Assembly (NCBI GenBank): GCA_963742405.1
Contig: CAVUMB010000007.1
Location: 1 to 64,000, forward strand
Direction of reading: 5' to 3'
Origin: JAGVSR01 sp963742405
GTDB lineage: Bacteria; Pseudomonadota; Alphaproteobacteria; Rhizobiales; Hyphomicrobiaceae
DNA length: 64,000 nucleotides
Part shown: positions 9,972 to 18,033 of the stretch, in pieces
Layout of the letters: each line of letters begins with the position of its first letter
Position numbering within the stretch: position 1 is the stretch's first letter
Made by a program: the position numbers and the translations under genes
Notes under the pieces: model-generated
Told to the model about the DNA's origin: nothing
The model's database searches: none
Seen by the model: the letters and a program-made list of their open reading frames with translations, nothing else

Positions 9972-10038
9972 GCGTACGGGATCGGAAAACTGACGTCGAC
10001 AAGGCCCGGAAAAGACGCTAGATTTCCGCGTACGGAAA
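9972..10038. repeat. Short direct and inverted repeats between recombinase and tRNA-Gln
   Basis: The octamer GCGTACGG occurs at 9972-9979 and 10028-10035. The second copy lies inside an inverted repeat TTTCCG (10023-10028) / CGGAAA (10033-10038) with a 4-nt centre. Position just outside the recombinase gene makes it a candidate recombination site, but repeats this short may be chance. Confidence 0.25.
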
Positions 10039-10074
10039 TGGCATAATATGCAGCGATATCAATGAGTTAGACGG

Positions 10075-10148
10075 TGGCTGGGGGACTAGGATTCGAACCT
10101 AGACAGGCAGAGTCAAAGTCTGCAGTCCTACCATTAGACGATCCCCCA
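10075..10148 (-). tRNA. tRNA-Gln (anticodon UUG)
   Basis: On the minus strand the acceptor stem TGGGGGA (10148-10142) pairs with TCCCCCA (10085-10079). The anticodon stem GCAGA/TCTGC encloses a loop with TTG, and the T arm contains GGTTCGAATCC. A G discriminator and an encoded CCA (10077-10075) follow. All arms are intact at 74 nt. Its neighbour on the low-coordinate side is the serine-recombinase module, so it may mark the border of the accessory segment, although no second copy of its 3' end is visible in the window. Confidence 0.95.
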
Positions 10149-10396
10149 AGATCGCCGCACCGCGCTGAAAGGCAGCGCGAGCGGGCCGTATAGCAGGAGA
10201 CCCCCCGGCGGGCAAGCCGTCGACGCGTGGCGTGGCCACCGCCGCTGAGCTGCGTCCGGCCAACCCTGCCGCGGTTTATGCAACGCTCACAATCGCTTTC
10301 CGCAGCCCTTCGCGACGCTCCTCTCGCCGCAGGCTCTTCCGTCCCGCCCGCCAGGCAGGCATAAGGGCGCCACTCTTCGCCAGGGCCGCAACACGC

Positions 10397-12022
10397 ATGA
10401 TCCGCCTCGACAACATCAGCAAGCAAAACGGCCACCAGATCGTTTTCATCGAAGCCTCCGCCGTGCTCAATCGCGGCGAGAAGGTGGGGCTCGTCGGTCC
10501 CAACGGCGCCGGCAAGACGACGCTGTTCCGCCTGATCACCGGCGAGGATCAGCCCGATGAAGGCCAGGTGTCCACCGATCGCGGCATCACGATCGGCTAC
10601 TTCAGCCAGGACGTCGGCGATATGTCGGGCCGCAGCGCGGTTGCCGAAGTCATGGACGGCGCCGGCCCCGTCAGTGAAATCGCAGCCGAACTGGCCGACC
10701 TCGAAGCGGCGATGGCCGATCCGGCTCGTGCCGCCGAGATGGACGCCATCATCGAGCGGTACGGAGAATTGCAAGCCCAGTTCGAAGATCTCGGCGGCTA
10801 TGCGCTCGATGGCAAGGCGCGCGAGGTTCTCGCTGGATTGAGTTTCTCGCCTGGGATGATGGACGGCGACGTCGGAGCGCTTTCGGGCGGCTGGAAAATG
10901 CGAGTGGCGCTGGCTCGAATCCTGCTGATGCGCCCGGACGTCATGCTCCTCGATGAGCCGAGCAACCATTTGGATCTTGAGAGCCTGATCTGGCTGGAGA
11001 ACTTTTTGAGAAGTTACGATGGCGCGCTCATGATGACGTCGCACGACCGCGAGTTCATGGACCGCATCGTCAAGAAGATCATCGAAATCGACGCCGGCGG
11101 CCTGACCGCCTATTCCGGCAATTACGAGTTTTATGTCGAGCAGCGCCAAATCGGCGAACGCCAGCAGCAGGCGCAGTTCGAGCGCCAGCAGGCAATGCTG
11201 GCCAAAGAGATGCGCTTCATCGAGCGCTTCAAGGCGCGTGCCTCGCATGCGGCCCAGGTTCAGAGCCGGGTCAAAAGCCTGGAAAAAATCGAACGGGTCG
11301 AACCGCCGAAACGCCGCCAGACCGTCGTCTTTGACATTCCTCCCGCCCCGCGTTCGGGCGAGGATGTCGCAACACTGAAGAAAGTCTCCAAGCGTTACGG
11401 CGCGCGCATCATCTATGAGGACCTCGATTTCCAAATCAGGCGCCGGGAGCGCTGGTGCGTGATGGGTGTGAATGGCGCCGGCAAATCGACGCTACTGAAA
11501 CTCGTCACCCGCGCGACCGAGCCGGACCAAGGTGCCGTGGCGCTCGGAGCCAGCGTCAAGATGGGCTACTTCGCCCAGCATGCGATGGAAGTCCTGGACG
11601 GCGAGCGCACTGTTTTCCAATCTTTGGAGGATCGCTTCCCGCAGGCCAATCAGGGCGGTCTGCGCACGCTTGCCGGCTGCTTTGGCTTCTCAGGCGATGA
11701 CGTGGAAAAGAAGTGCCGCGTCCTGTCAGGTGGCGAGAAGGCGCGGTTGGTGATGGCCCAGATCCTGTTCGACCCGCCAAACTTCCTCGTCCTTGACGAG
11801 CCGACGAACCACCTTGATCTAGCCACGAAGGAAATGTTGATTACGGCGCTGGCGGCCTACGAAGGCGCGATGTTGTTCGTTTCGCATGACCGCCGCTTTC
11901 TCGCAGCGCTATCGAACCGCGTTCTGGAATTGACGCCCGACGGCGTGCACAGCTACGGCGGAGGCTACACCGAATACGTCGCCCGCACCGGCCACGAAGC
12001 GCCCGGATTGCACGAAGCGTAG
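10397..12022 (+). CDS. ABC-F family ATP-binding protein
   Basis: A soluble protein of 541 residues with two ABC ATPase domains and no membrane helices, of the ABC-F group (Uup/YheS/EttA relatives) that act on the ribosome or in translation quality control. Domain 1 has Walker A GPNGAGKTT, signature LSGGWKMRVALA and Walker B LLDEPSNHLDLES. The central linker with the charged stretch FERQQAMLAKEMRFIERFK is the P-site-tRNA interaction motif region. Domain 2 has GVNGAGKSTLLK, LSGGEKARLV and LVLDEPTNHLDL. I start at 10397 (MIRLDN), which gives the usual family N-terminus; the frame is open upstream to 10232 but that part is low-complexity. It is monocistronic, transcribed away from the tRNA. Which ABC-F subclass cannot be settled by eye. 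Confidence 0.85.
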   Translation: MIRLDNISKQNGHQIVFIEASAVLNRGEKVGLVGPNGAGKTTLFRLITGEDQPDEGQVSTDRGITIGYFSQDVGDMSGRSAVAEVMDGAGPVSEIAAELADLEAAMADPARAAEMDAIIERYGELQAQFEDLGGYALDGKAREVLAGLSFSPGMMDGDVGALSGGWKMRVALARILLMRPDVMLLDEPSNHLDLESLIWLENFLRSYDGALMMTSHDREFMDRIVKKIIEIDAGGLTAYSGNYEFYVEQRQIGERQQQAQFERQQAMLAKEMRFIERFKARASHAAQVQSRVKSLEKIERVEPPKRRQTVVFDIPPAPRSGEDVATLKKVSKRYGARIIYEDLDFQIRRRERWCVMGVNGAGKSTLLKLVTRATEPDQGAVALGASVKMGYFAQHAMEVLDGERTVFQSLEDRFPQANQGGLRTLAGCFGFSGDDVEKKCRVLSGGEKARLVMAQILFDPPNFLVLDEPTNHLDLATKEMLITALAAYEGAMLFVSHDRRFLAALSNRVLELTPDGVHSYGGGYTEYVARTGHEAPGLHEA

Positions 12023-12029
12023 ACGGCAG

Positions 12030-12915
12030 TAAACGCGCAGCTAGGCCGTTCCGTTGGCGCGCTGGTTCGAGGATCCGGCGCAAGGTCACAACGCCGTCTC
12101 GAGCTGACGCAGCAACGGCATCAACGCCGATGGCTGTCCTCAGCCCGTCGTCCCTTTCGAAGGCGAGGCCGCCCGCAATGATCAGCAGGCCGCGGTTGAG
12201 CGAGGCCTTCCTGACCCGCGCCAGACTGTGCGCCAGCATCTGCGCATCGCCCACTCGCCCGGCCGACAGCCCGATTGCGTCAAAGCGCGTGGCACGAACC
12301 AGCGATTCCAGATCGTTGATGAACTGCAGTTCGCCGCAGCAAACATCCCACCCCTCGCGCCAGAATTGCGCCCGCACCAAACACAGCCCAAGCCGATGTC
12401 GTTCCTGCGGCAAGCGTCACGAGGAGGATGCGCCGTGGGTCACCGCCGACTTTGCCGTCGGTACAGAACACGGACGAATGCGCCAGGATGATCTGCTGAA
12501 TGTGATCCATACCGCGGGAAACGTCGAGAAAATCGCGCGCGTCGCGCTCCCACATTTCGCCCAGCCGTAGGGCGGCCGGAACGACGAGGCGTTCAAACAG
12601 TGTATCGAGCAGAAAACCGCGGTGGACGAGGTCAGCGAAGTAATCCATCGCGACACTGGCCTGCTCGGCGAGTGTCGCATCTGTGAAACCCTCGACCTCA
12701 AGATCAACCGCGTGATCCGGCGAGATCGCACATTCGTGTTCGCCATGTTCGGTGATCAGGCGCGGAATGATATTCGTCTCGATCAGCTGGGCGAGGGCTG
12801 GCCGGTTCTTGATGTGGAGGGCCAGCTTGCCCGCCGGTCCCGACGCGACAACAAATTCGGCCACCTGATCTGATTGACTAAGCGGTTTGTTTGCGCCCAT
12901 TCGCCGGCCACTCAT
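12030..12915 (-). CDS. AerR/PpaA-like cobalamin-binding regulator, one frame break
   Basis: The N-terminal ~190 residues resemble the helical cap of B12-binding regulators: ERLVVPAALRLGEMWERD then DFLDVSRGMDHIQQIIL. After a frame change near 12405 the Rossmann B12-binding domain follows (RHRLGLCLV, then FDAIGLSAG and LLIIAGG). The histidine in RHRLG stands where AerR/PpaA and DxHxxG-type domains place the cobalt ligand. In purple bacteria such proteins are light-sensing antirepressors of PpsR/CrtJ, and related ones work in other B12/light or stress circuits. No photosynthesis genes are nearby, so the partner is unknown. Start is MSGRR (12915) or MGANKP (12900). The 3' end is uncertain because the last frame runs on into the ABC-F gene; the domain ends near 12060. 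Confidence 0.6.
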
Positions 12916-13256
12916 GGGAGCATCGCCGGGCGCCGATAGTGAGCCATCCGTCGTCGCGCTCCGCTGCTGCACGCCATTTGAGAATTTGCCGGCCATACCC
13001 ATCCACATACTCCGGAAATTCTTCGACCATCTGATTATGAGCATGGTCCGCGGCGCGCGATACAACGAAATGATTATCGGGCCGTTCGCCGTCTTCCTAC
13101 GTTGATGGCTATCATGGCCCTCGCCGCCCAAACCGCGGCGAGCGGCGATAAGATTTTCCAGCGCGTTATCGGCGCCATATCAGCAGCGCAAATCACGTGT
13201 GCGCCGGCATGGAGCAACGCTTCGCAATTCTTCATCGAAAGTACAATGCGTTGGCA

Positions 13257-13298
13257 TTTGCTGCACGTGCGTGCAGCAAAAACTGGGCGCACAGTTTT
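13257..13298. promoter_or_regulatory. Two adjacent palindromes, likely operator
   Basis: TTTGCTGCACG (13257-13267) and CGTGCAGCAAA (13270-13280) are perfect inverted arms around TG. Immediately after, AAAACTG (13279-13285) and CAGTTTT (13292-13298) form a second inverted repeat with a 6-nt spacer. Symmetry of 11 bp with almost no spacer suits a dimeric DNA-binding protein better than an RNA hairpin. They lie about 340 bp upstream of the B12-binding regulator and downstream of the hypothetical gene ending at 13488. Confidence 0.5.
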
Positions 13299-13332
13299 AA
13301 TGTTGACGTGTGAAGTCATGTTGCGCCCGCAT

Positions 13333-13350
13333 TGTGTATTTTCGGAAACA
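13333..13350. promoter_or_regulatory. TGT-N12-ACA motif (PpsR/CrtJ-type box), tentative
   Basis: TGT at 13333-13335 and ACA at 13348-13350 are spaced by exactly 12 bp, the spacing of PpsR/CrtJ sites. It is notable only because the nearby gene is AerR/PpaA-like. A motif with six fixed bases is expected by chance every few kilobases, so confidence is low. Confidence 0.2.
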
Positions 13351-13487
13351 ACAACACGCCAAGTCATTAGACTAAAGTATTAGCTGCGTAGGTCAGATTG
13401 TGGCGATTTGAGGCCGTCATTTAGGGCGACAGGCGGCGCCGGTCGCGGCGGGTCGCGATCTGACGCGTCCGCTTGCCGACGGTTTGG

Positions 13488-14006
13488 TTAGCGCCCGGCG
13501 CTTAGCGCCATTGGAAGACCGCTCAGGGCAGCATGCGCTGGGACGGGCCGCTTCCCCGGCTTCCATATCCACCAGTTTCGGCGACTAGACGGCTGATCAT
13601 CGCCAGCCGGGGCTGGTCTGGGAGCCAGCGCTGAAATCAGGCGAACCTTGCCATCCCGGGAGGCGCCCAATTCGACGCCGTCGACGATCGCACTCCAGGC
13701 TGCACCGTAGTCCGGGGTCAAGATATTGAGTGGCTCTGCGACGGATGCCCGTAAGCCAGCAAAATCAGTCCGCAGTTGCTCGATCCAATCGTCAAAGCCT
13801 TCAATCATCTGGCTTTGATCGTAGCGGACGGCAAGGTTGAGCGGCGTGCTTGATGCGCCGCCGAACAGGCGATCACCGTAAAGTGCCACATCGGACAGAA
13901 CTGCACGTGCACCAGCCCAAAGAGCGACGCGATGCACGGTACGTACGGCACGCGCACTGAGTTGACCGCTATCGCGTGTTTCGAACTCGGCTCCGCTTCG
14001 TTGCAT
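13488..14006 (-). CDS. Hypothetical protein, possible degenerate nucleotidyltransferase fold
   Basis: A 172-residue soluble protein I do not recognise. The segment VALYGDRLFGGASSTPLNLAV (in two parts) has the spacing of the nucleotidyltransferase motif (hydrophobic-G-x-R-x-x-G), but the acidic pair that would bind metal is replaced by PLNLAV, so any such activity would be lost. The C-terminal ~45 residues (from about PRPAPAGDD) are low in hydrophobic pattern and could be read in a wrong frame. Its 3' side faces the palindromes and the B12-binding regulator; its 5' side faces the tandem repeat array. The start ATG at 14006 is the first in frame. Confidence 0.45.
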   Translation of the reverse strand: MQRSGAEFETRDSGQLSARAVRTVHRVALWAGARAVLSDVALYGDRLFGGASSTPLNLAVRYDQSQMIEGFDDWIEQLRTDFAGLRASVAEPLNILTPDYGAAWSAIVDGVELGASRDGKVRLISALAPRPAPAGDDQPSSRRNWWIWKPGKRPVPAHAALSGLPMALSAGR

Positions 14007-14103
14007 GGCATCCCCTCACCTTGCGACGGTGGAATGCTATTAAATTAAGCAACTGGAGTCCGCGCCGTCGTCATCAAGAGTTCATATTGTCCACAAGGTT
14101 GAA

Positions 14104-14371
14104 GACTTCCGCGCCAACCGGCCGGCTCGCCGGAGGCGTGTCGGTTGGCGCAATTATTAGAGACTTCCGCGCCAACCGGCCGGCTCGCCGGAGGCGTGTC
14201 GGTTGGCGCAATTATTAGAGACTTCCGCGCCAACCGGCCGGCTCGCCGGAGGCGTGTCGGTTGGCGCAATTATTAGAGACTTCCGCGCCAACCGGCCGGC
14301 TCGCCGGAGGCGTGTCGGTTGGCGCGATCAACAAGTCCGGCTCGCCGGAGGCGTGTCGGTTGGCGCGATCA
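14104..14371. repeat. 58-bp tandem hairpin repeat array
   Basis: Units begin at 14104, 14162 and 14220 (identical, 58 bp) and 14278 (differs after GGCGCG). A truncated fifth copy runs from 14336 to 14371. Each unit contains GCGCCAACCG and CGGTTGGCGC as perfect 10-bp inverted arms 21 nt apart (first copy 14111-14120 and 14142-14151), with an inner CCGGC/GCCGG hairpin. Spacers read CAATTATTAGA in the first three copies and CGATCAA in the last two. The array starts only four bases beyond the pirin stop on the minus strand, in the 3' UTR of pirin, and upstream of the hypothetical gene ending at 13488. Confidence 0.9.
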
Positions 14372-14374
14372 AAA

Positions 14375-15124
14375 CTACCCAATCATGTCAAACACCAGCA
14401 CCTCGGTCTGTGAAGTGCCAGCAAGGACGAGCTCGGATAGGCCCTGAATGGCCACACCGTCTCCGGCGGCCAGCGTCTCTCCATTCAAGGTCACAGGGCT
14501 GCCTCGCACAACTTGAACCCACGCCTTGCGGCCGGGCTTCAGAGTGTGAGTGACTGTCGCGCCATCGCCGATCAGCGTCACGTAGAGATCGACGTCCTGA
14601 TGGATCGAAATCGAACCATCGCGGCCGTCTCCCGAGCCAATGAGACGCAGTACGTTCCGCTTTTCCTCTGCCGTGAAGGACTTCTGCTCATAGCCCGGCG
14701 AAATTCCCTTCTTCTCCGGCACGATCCATATCTGCAGGAAATGCACGGGCTCCGTCCGTGAAGCATTGGACTCGCTGTGCCGGATACCTGTCCCAGCCGA
14801 CATGCGCTGCAAATCGCCAGGTCGGATGACCGATCCCGTGCCGATGCTGTCCTTATGTTCCAGCGCGCCGTCGAGGACGTAGGAGAGGATTTCCATGTCG
14901 CCATGCGGATGGGTTGGGAAACCGCCGCCGCCTGCAACGCGGTCTTCGTTGATGACGCGGAGTGGACCAAAACCCATGTGCTCGGGGTCATAGTACTGCC
15001 CGAATGAGAAGGTGTGCCGGCTATCGAGCCAGCCGAAATTCGCCCGGCCGCGCTCGGCCGAGCGTCGAACACTGACGCCCTCGGTGTGGGGTGTGTCGTG
15101 ATTTAGTGAAAGCGGGGCTGCCAT
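14375..15124 (-). CDS. Pirin family protein (cupin metalloprotein)
   Basis: A 249-residue bicupin. The first cupin carries the metal signature GFPTHPHGDMEILSYVLDG and the downstream HSE of GIRHSESN, which together give the His/His/His/Glu iron site of pirins. Next come PVHFLQIWIVP and the second, metal-free cupin. Family members include quercetin dioxygenases (YhaK/YhhW) and redox cofactors. I choose MAAPLS (15124) because GGAG lies six bases before it (minus strand), although the frame is open to 15169. It is divergent from a LysR regulator 126 bp away, a common arrangement in which LysR controls the pirin gene. The 58-bp repeat array lies directly behind it. Confidence 0.85.
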   Translation of the reverse strand: MAAPLSLNHDTPHTEGVSVRRSAERGRANFGWLDSRHTFSFGQYYDPEHMGFGPLRVINEDRVAGGGGFPTHPHGDMEILSYVLDGALEHKDSIGTGSVIRPGDLQRMSAGTGIRHSESNASRTEPVHFLQIWIVPEKKGISPGYEQKSFTAEEKRNVLRLIGSGDGRDGSISIHQDVDLYVTLIGDGATVTHTLKPGRKAWVQVVRGSPVTLNGETLAAGDGVAIQGLSELVLAGTSQTEVLVFDMIG

Positions 15125-15196
15125 GATGAACTCCAAATCGATTGATGAGCCGGGAATTCGGCCTTCCATGTCATGGAAATAGGGCTGGCCAACCGT

Positions 15197-15245
15197 GGAT
15201 ACAATTCGTTATATAAACTCAGACTGCATCCAAATTGGATACAAT
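15197..15245. promoter_or_regulatory. Operator region between pirin and LysR genes
   Basis: GGATACAAT occurs twice as a direct repeat (15197-15205 and 15237-15245). The second copy overlaps the perfect palindrome ATCCAAATTGGAT (15228-15240), which fits the T-N11-A pattern of LysR binding sites. It ends ten bases before the GTG start of the LysR gene, suiting autorepression plus control of the divergent pirin gene. Confidence 0.55.
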
Positions 15246-15250
15246 GATCC

Positions 15251-16174
15251 GTGGACAAGCTGGAAGCCATGCGAGCGTTCGCCAAGGTCGTGGCGTTAGG
15301 AAGCTATTCCGAAGCGGCCCGCGTTCTCGGTGTAACGCGATCCGCCGTGAGCAAAGCCGTATTGGAACTGGAACATCAGTTAGGGGCTCGTCTGCTGGAC
15401 CGCACGACCCGGCGCGTGGGTCCGACAGAAGCCGGTTTGGCGTACTATGAACGCTGCCTTGACGTTCTCGCTCGCATCGAGGAAACCGAATTACAAATCT
15501 CCCGCCTCCACCATGAACCCAAGGGGCTGTTGCGCATCAATGCGCCGATGTCATTCGGCGCGCTCTATCTTGGCACGGCGGTGGCGGAGTTCATGGCCGC
15601 CTACCCGGATCTCAGAATGGAGTTGTCGCTGACCGACCGGTTCATCGATCCGATCGAAGAAGGTGTCGATGTGACAGTACGGATCGGGACCCTTACCGAT
15701 TCAAGCCTGATATCTCGCCGGCTTGCCTCGGCCCGGATCGTCTTGGCTGCATCGCCCGCCTATCTCGAACGTCACGGCACGCCGACCCACCCCGCCGAAC
15801 TGGCGAGGCATCGCTGCCTTGTGTACGGCCACAGCTCAGCCCTACCGAAATGGCACTTGCAGGCCGCGGGCGAGGCAATCACGACACCGGTCCAGGCAAA
15901 CTTGTGTTCCAACAACGGCGATGTATTGCGGGCCGCGGCTCTGGCCGGGCACGGCATCGTCAATCTGCCGACGTTTCTCATTGGCCGTGACATTGCAGCC
16001 GGCCGCCTGAAGCTGGTCCTCGCTGCCAACGAACCACCACCGCTTGGCGTCTACGCGCTTTATGCGCCCAACAGATACTTGGCCACGAAAACGCGCATCT
16101 TCATCGATTTCCTGGCGGAAACGTTTGGCGGCCTACCGGAGTGGGACCGTTTCCCTCAGGCTTCCGCATCATGA
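15251..16174 (+). CDS. LysR family transcriptional regulator
   Basis: 307 residues of the CrgA/DmlR-like LysR branch. The N-terminal winged helix-turn-helix (residues 1-60, FAKVVALGSYSEAARVLGVTRSAVSKAV in two parts) ends with LLDRTTRRVGPTEAG. The linker helix and the periplasmic-binding-protein-like effector domain (from about residue 90, GLLRINAPMSFG) follow. The start is GTG at 15251, giving the canonical MDKLEAMRAF. It is divergent from the pirin gene with an operator between them, and its end overlaps the convergent secreted protein gene by 19 bp. Inducer unknown. Confidence 0.88.
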   Translation: MDKLEAMRAFAKVVALGSYSEAARVLGVTRSAVSKAVLELEHQLGARLLDRTTRRVGPTEAGLAYYERCLDVLARIEETELQISRLHHEPKGLLRINAPMSFGALYLGTAVAEFMAAYPDLRMELSLTDRFIDPIEEGVDVTVRIGTLTDSSLISRRLASARIVLAASPAYLERHGTPTHPAELARHRCLVYGHSSALPKWHLQAAGEAITTPVQANLCSNNGDVLRAAALAGHGIVNLPTFLIGRDIAAGRLKLVLAANEPPPLGVYALYAPNRYLATKTRIFIDFLAETFGGLPEWDRFPQASAS

Positions 16175-16581
16175 CAGGCGGCATCGATGCGCAGCGACTG
16201 GCCATCTCTCAGCGCCAAAACCGTTGAAATTGTCCACCCGTGGCGGATTGCCTCTGCGAATGCCGGATGACGAGTGCAGTACGTTTTCGACCAATGCTGT
16301 GAGCGCTGTGCGACCCAGGTTTTGTCCACGTCGCGGCTGCGGAGATCGATCTGCTGGCGAAACACCATCGCCTTCTGATCGCACATGACTTCGATGCCGG
16401 AGAAACGGGTCAGCGGATCGACCTGGGCGCCCACGGTTCCCGACAGGTTATCGCGAACCTTCGAAAACAGTTGGCAATAGTGCTCGGGCTGAAACGTGTC
16501 GGTCTCGTTCGCTCTGATGGCCGTCGCGCCTGCACCGGCGCCGATGATGAGAAACGTTGCTGCCAGACGATGAATACGCAT
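16156..16581 (-). CDS. Secreted hypothetical protein, ~141 aa
   Basis: An N-terminal signal peptide is clear: MRIHRLAA, a hydrophobic core through about residue 18, and an Ala-rich end before NETDTF. So the protein is exported to the periplasm. The mature part has four cysteines (EHYC, VMCD, TYCTRH, AACHD), probably two disulfides, and a repeated pattern of short hydrophobic stretches. Similar small cysteine-containing exported proteins are common in Hyphomicrobiales but have no assigned function, and I recognise no domain. It is convergent with the LysR gene. Confidence 0.55.
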   Translation of the reverse strand: MRIHRLAATFLIIGAGAGATAIRANETDTFQPEHYCQLFSKVRDNLSGTVGAQVDPLTRFSGIEVMCDQKAMVFRQQIDLRSRDVDKTWVAQRSQHWSKTYCTRHPAFAEAIRHGWTISTVLALRDGQSLRIDAACHDAEA

Positions 16582-16863
16582 GACTGAACTCGCACAAATG
16601 ACCCTGCACCGGATTTAGGCTAGGGCCAAGCCGTTAAGAAGACGTTCCAGCGGTCGGTTTGAGGCAATGAACCGGTAAGATCGAGGCGACTTCGATTATA
16701 CTAAGATCACTATCGGTGCGCGCTGACTGAGTAAGGCCGGCGCCGATTGCGAAACAATAAGCAGAAATCATAAGTCCGCCCGCCGTTTGCGACCGGGCGG
16801 CGACTATGGCAACAAACAACAGTCAGCCCGAAGTCAGAGCGGGACGATCCAGGAGAGTTGATC

Positions 16864-18033
16864 GTGTCGAGGGCATCATCGTTTGCCAGTGCAAGTGGCC
16901 TGCGCTGCGCCTCGACGGCGAGCGGCAACCTCGTCGAGGCCATCGCTGAATTGAAGTCGGGGATGGGGCCTGGCGTCTTCCAACACATCATCGCGTACTT
17001 CTCCGCCGACTACGATGCCGAAGCGCTCGTTAGCGCGCTTGAGGCCGCATTTCCTGGCAGCCCAATTTCGGGATGCTCGACTGCTGGAGCCATCACACCC
17101 GGTGGAATGGTGGACGAAGGCATACTTCTCATCGGTTTTCCCACTGTCGGCTTCACGATTCATTCGGGCATCGTCGAGAATGTTTCTGAATTCGGTGTCG
17201 AGCGCGCGACCGATCTGGCCGCTCGCCTGCGAAGCCGACTTGGCACCGATGCCGATGGCCGCCGCAAGCCGGCCTTCGCGATGATTCTCGTCGACGGGAC
17301 CTCCAACACGGAAGAAACGCTCGTCGCCGCCGTACACTGGGCGATCGAACACGTCCCTTTGATTGGCGGCTCGGCCGGTGATGGGCTGACCTTCCGCGGC
17401 GCCGTCGTGGCCCACGATGGCCGCGTCGCGACCGACGCCGCTGTCCTCATCCTCGTCGAGACGGCGGTGCCGTTCCGCGTGTTCAAGACACAGAACTTCG
17501 AACCGACGCCGATCAAGCTTGTTGTCACGGCCGCCGATACCGAACGCCGTATCGTCAAGGAACTGAATGCCGAGCCCGCAGCCCGCGAGTATGCGTCCGC
17601 CATCGGCTTGCTGCCGGACGATCTGGGACCCTTCAGCTTCGCGTCCTACCCGCTCGTCGTTAAAGTCGGCGGCAATTATTATTGCCGTTCGATCCGCAAC
17701 ATGAATGAAGACGGTTCGCTCTCATTCTTTTGTGCCATCGACGAGGGACTTGTGTTCACGGTAGCACGTCCACAAGACATGCTGCGGGCAACGCAAGAAG
17801 CTCTCGATGAGATCGGCAACGAGATTGGCGGTATCGATCTGGTGATCGGATTTGATTGCGTGCTGCGTCGGCTCGATGCGGAAAACCGGCAGATCCGACA
17901 CCAGATGGAGGAGCTGTACCGGCGCTACGGCATCGTCGGGTTCCACACCTACGGTGAGCAATTCAACGCCATGCACTTGAATCAGACGTTGACCGGCATC
18001 GCCTTCGGCAAAGTTGTGAGCAATCCGACATGA
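16864..18033 (+). CDS. FIST domain sensory protein
   Basis: About 389 residues with FIST_N (residues ~35-230, starting VFQHIIAYFSADYDAEAL and containing PGSPISGCSTAGAITPGG) and FIST_C (to the end, with YGEQFNAMHLNQT). FIST proteins are predicted intracellular small-ligand sensors that pair with signalling enzymes. I choose GTG at 16864 because AGGAG at 16851-16855 is eight bases away; the TTG at 16858 is too close. The stop overlaps the ATG of the hybrid kinase by four bases (ATGA), so the two are translationally coupled. It is the likely input component of the kinase. The ligand, possibly amino acids by family prediction, is unproven. Confidence 0.85.
   Translation: MSRASSFASASGLRCASTASGNLVEAIAELKSGMGPGVFQHIIAYFSADYDAEALVSALEAAFPGSPISGCSTAGAITPGGMVDEGILLIGFPTVGFTIHSGIVENVSEFGVERATDLAARLRSRLGTDADGRRKPAFAMILVDGTSNTEETLVAAVHWAIEHVPLIGGSAGDGLTFRGAVVAHDGRVATDAAVLILVETAVPFRVFKTQNFEPTPIKLVVTAADTERRIVKELNAEPAAREYASAIGLLPDDLGPFSFASYPLVVKVGGNYYCRSIRNMNEDGSLSFFCAIDEGLVFTVARPQDMLRATQEALDEIGNEIGGIDLVIGFDCVLRRLDAENRQIRHQMEELYRRYGIVGFHTYGEQFNAMHLNQTLTGIAFGKVVSNPT

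Noticed and set aside
10067..11434. Long minus-strand open frame (455 codons) opposite the ABC-F gene
   Set aside because: It is the antisense shadow of a well-conserved ABC-F protein in GC-rich DNA and shows no domain of its own.
13102..13383. Plus-strand 93-codon frame across the palindromes
   Set aside because: No ribosome binding site, no domain, and it spans the perfect palindromes that look like operator DNA.
14104..14371. CRISPR array
   Set aside because: Units are continuous 58-bp copies with identical short spacers, no unique spacers and no cas genes.
14203..14553. Open frame through the 58-bp repeats
   Set aside because: The frame exists only because 58 is not a multiple of three and the repeat lacks stops; it has no start signal and is antisense to pirin.
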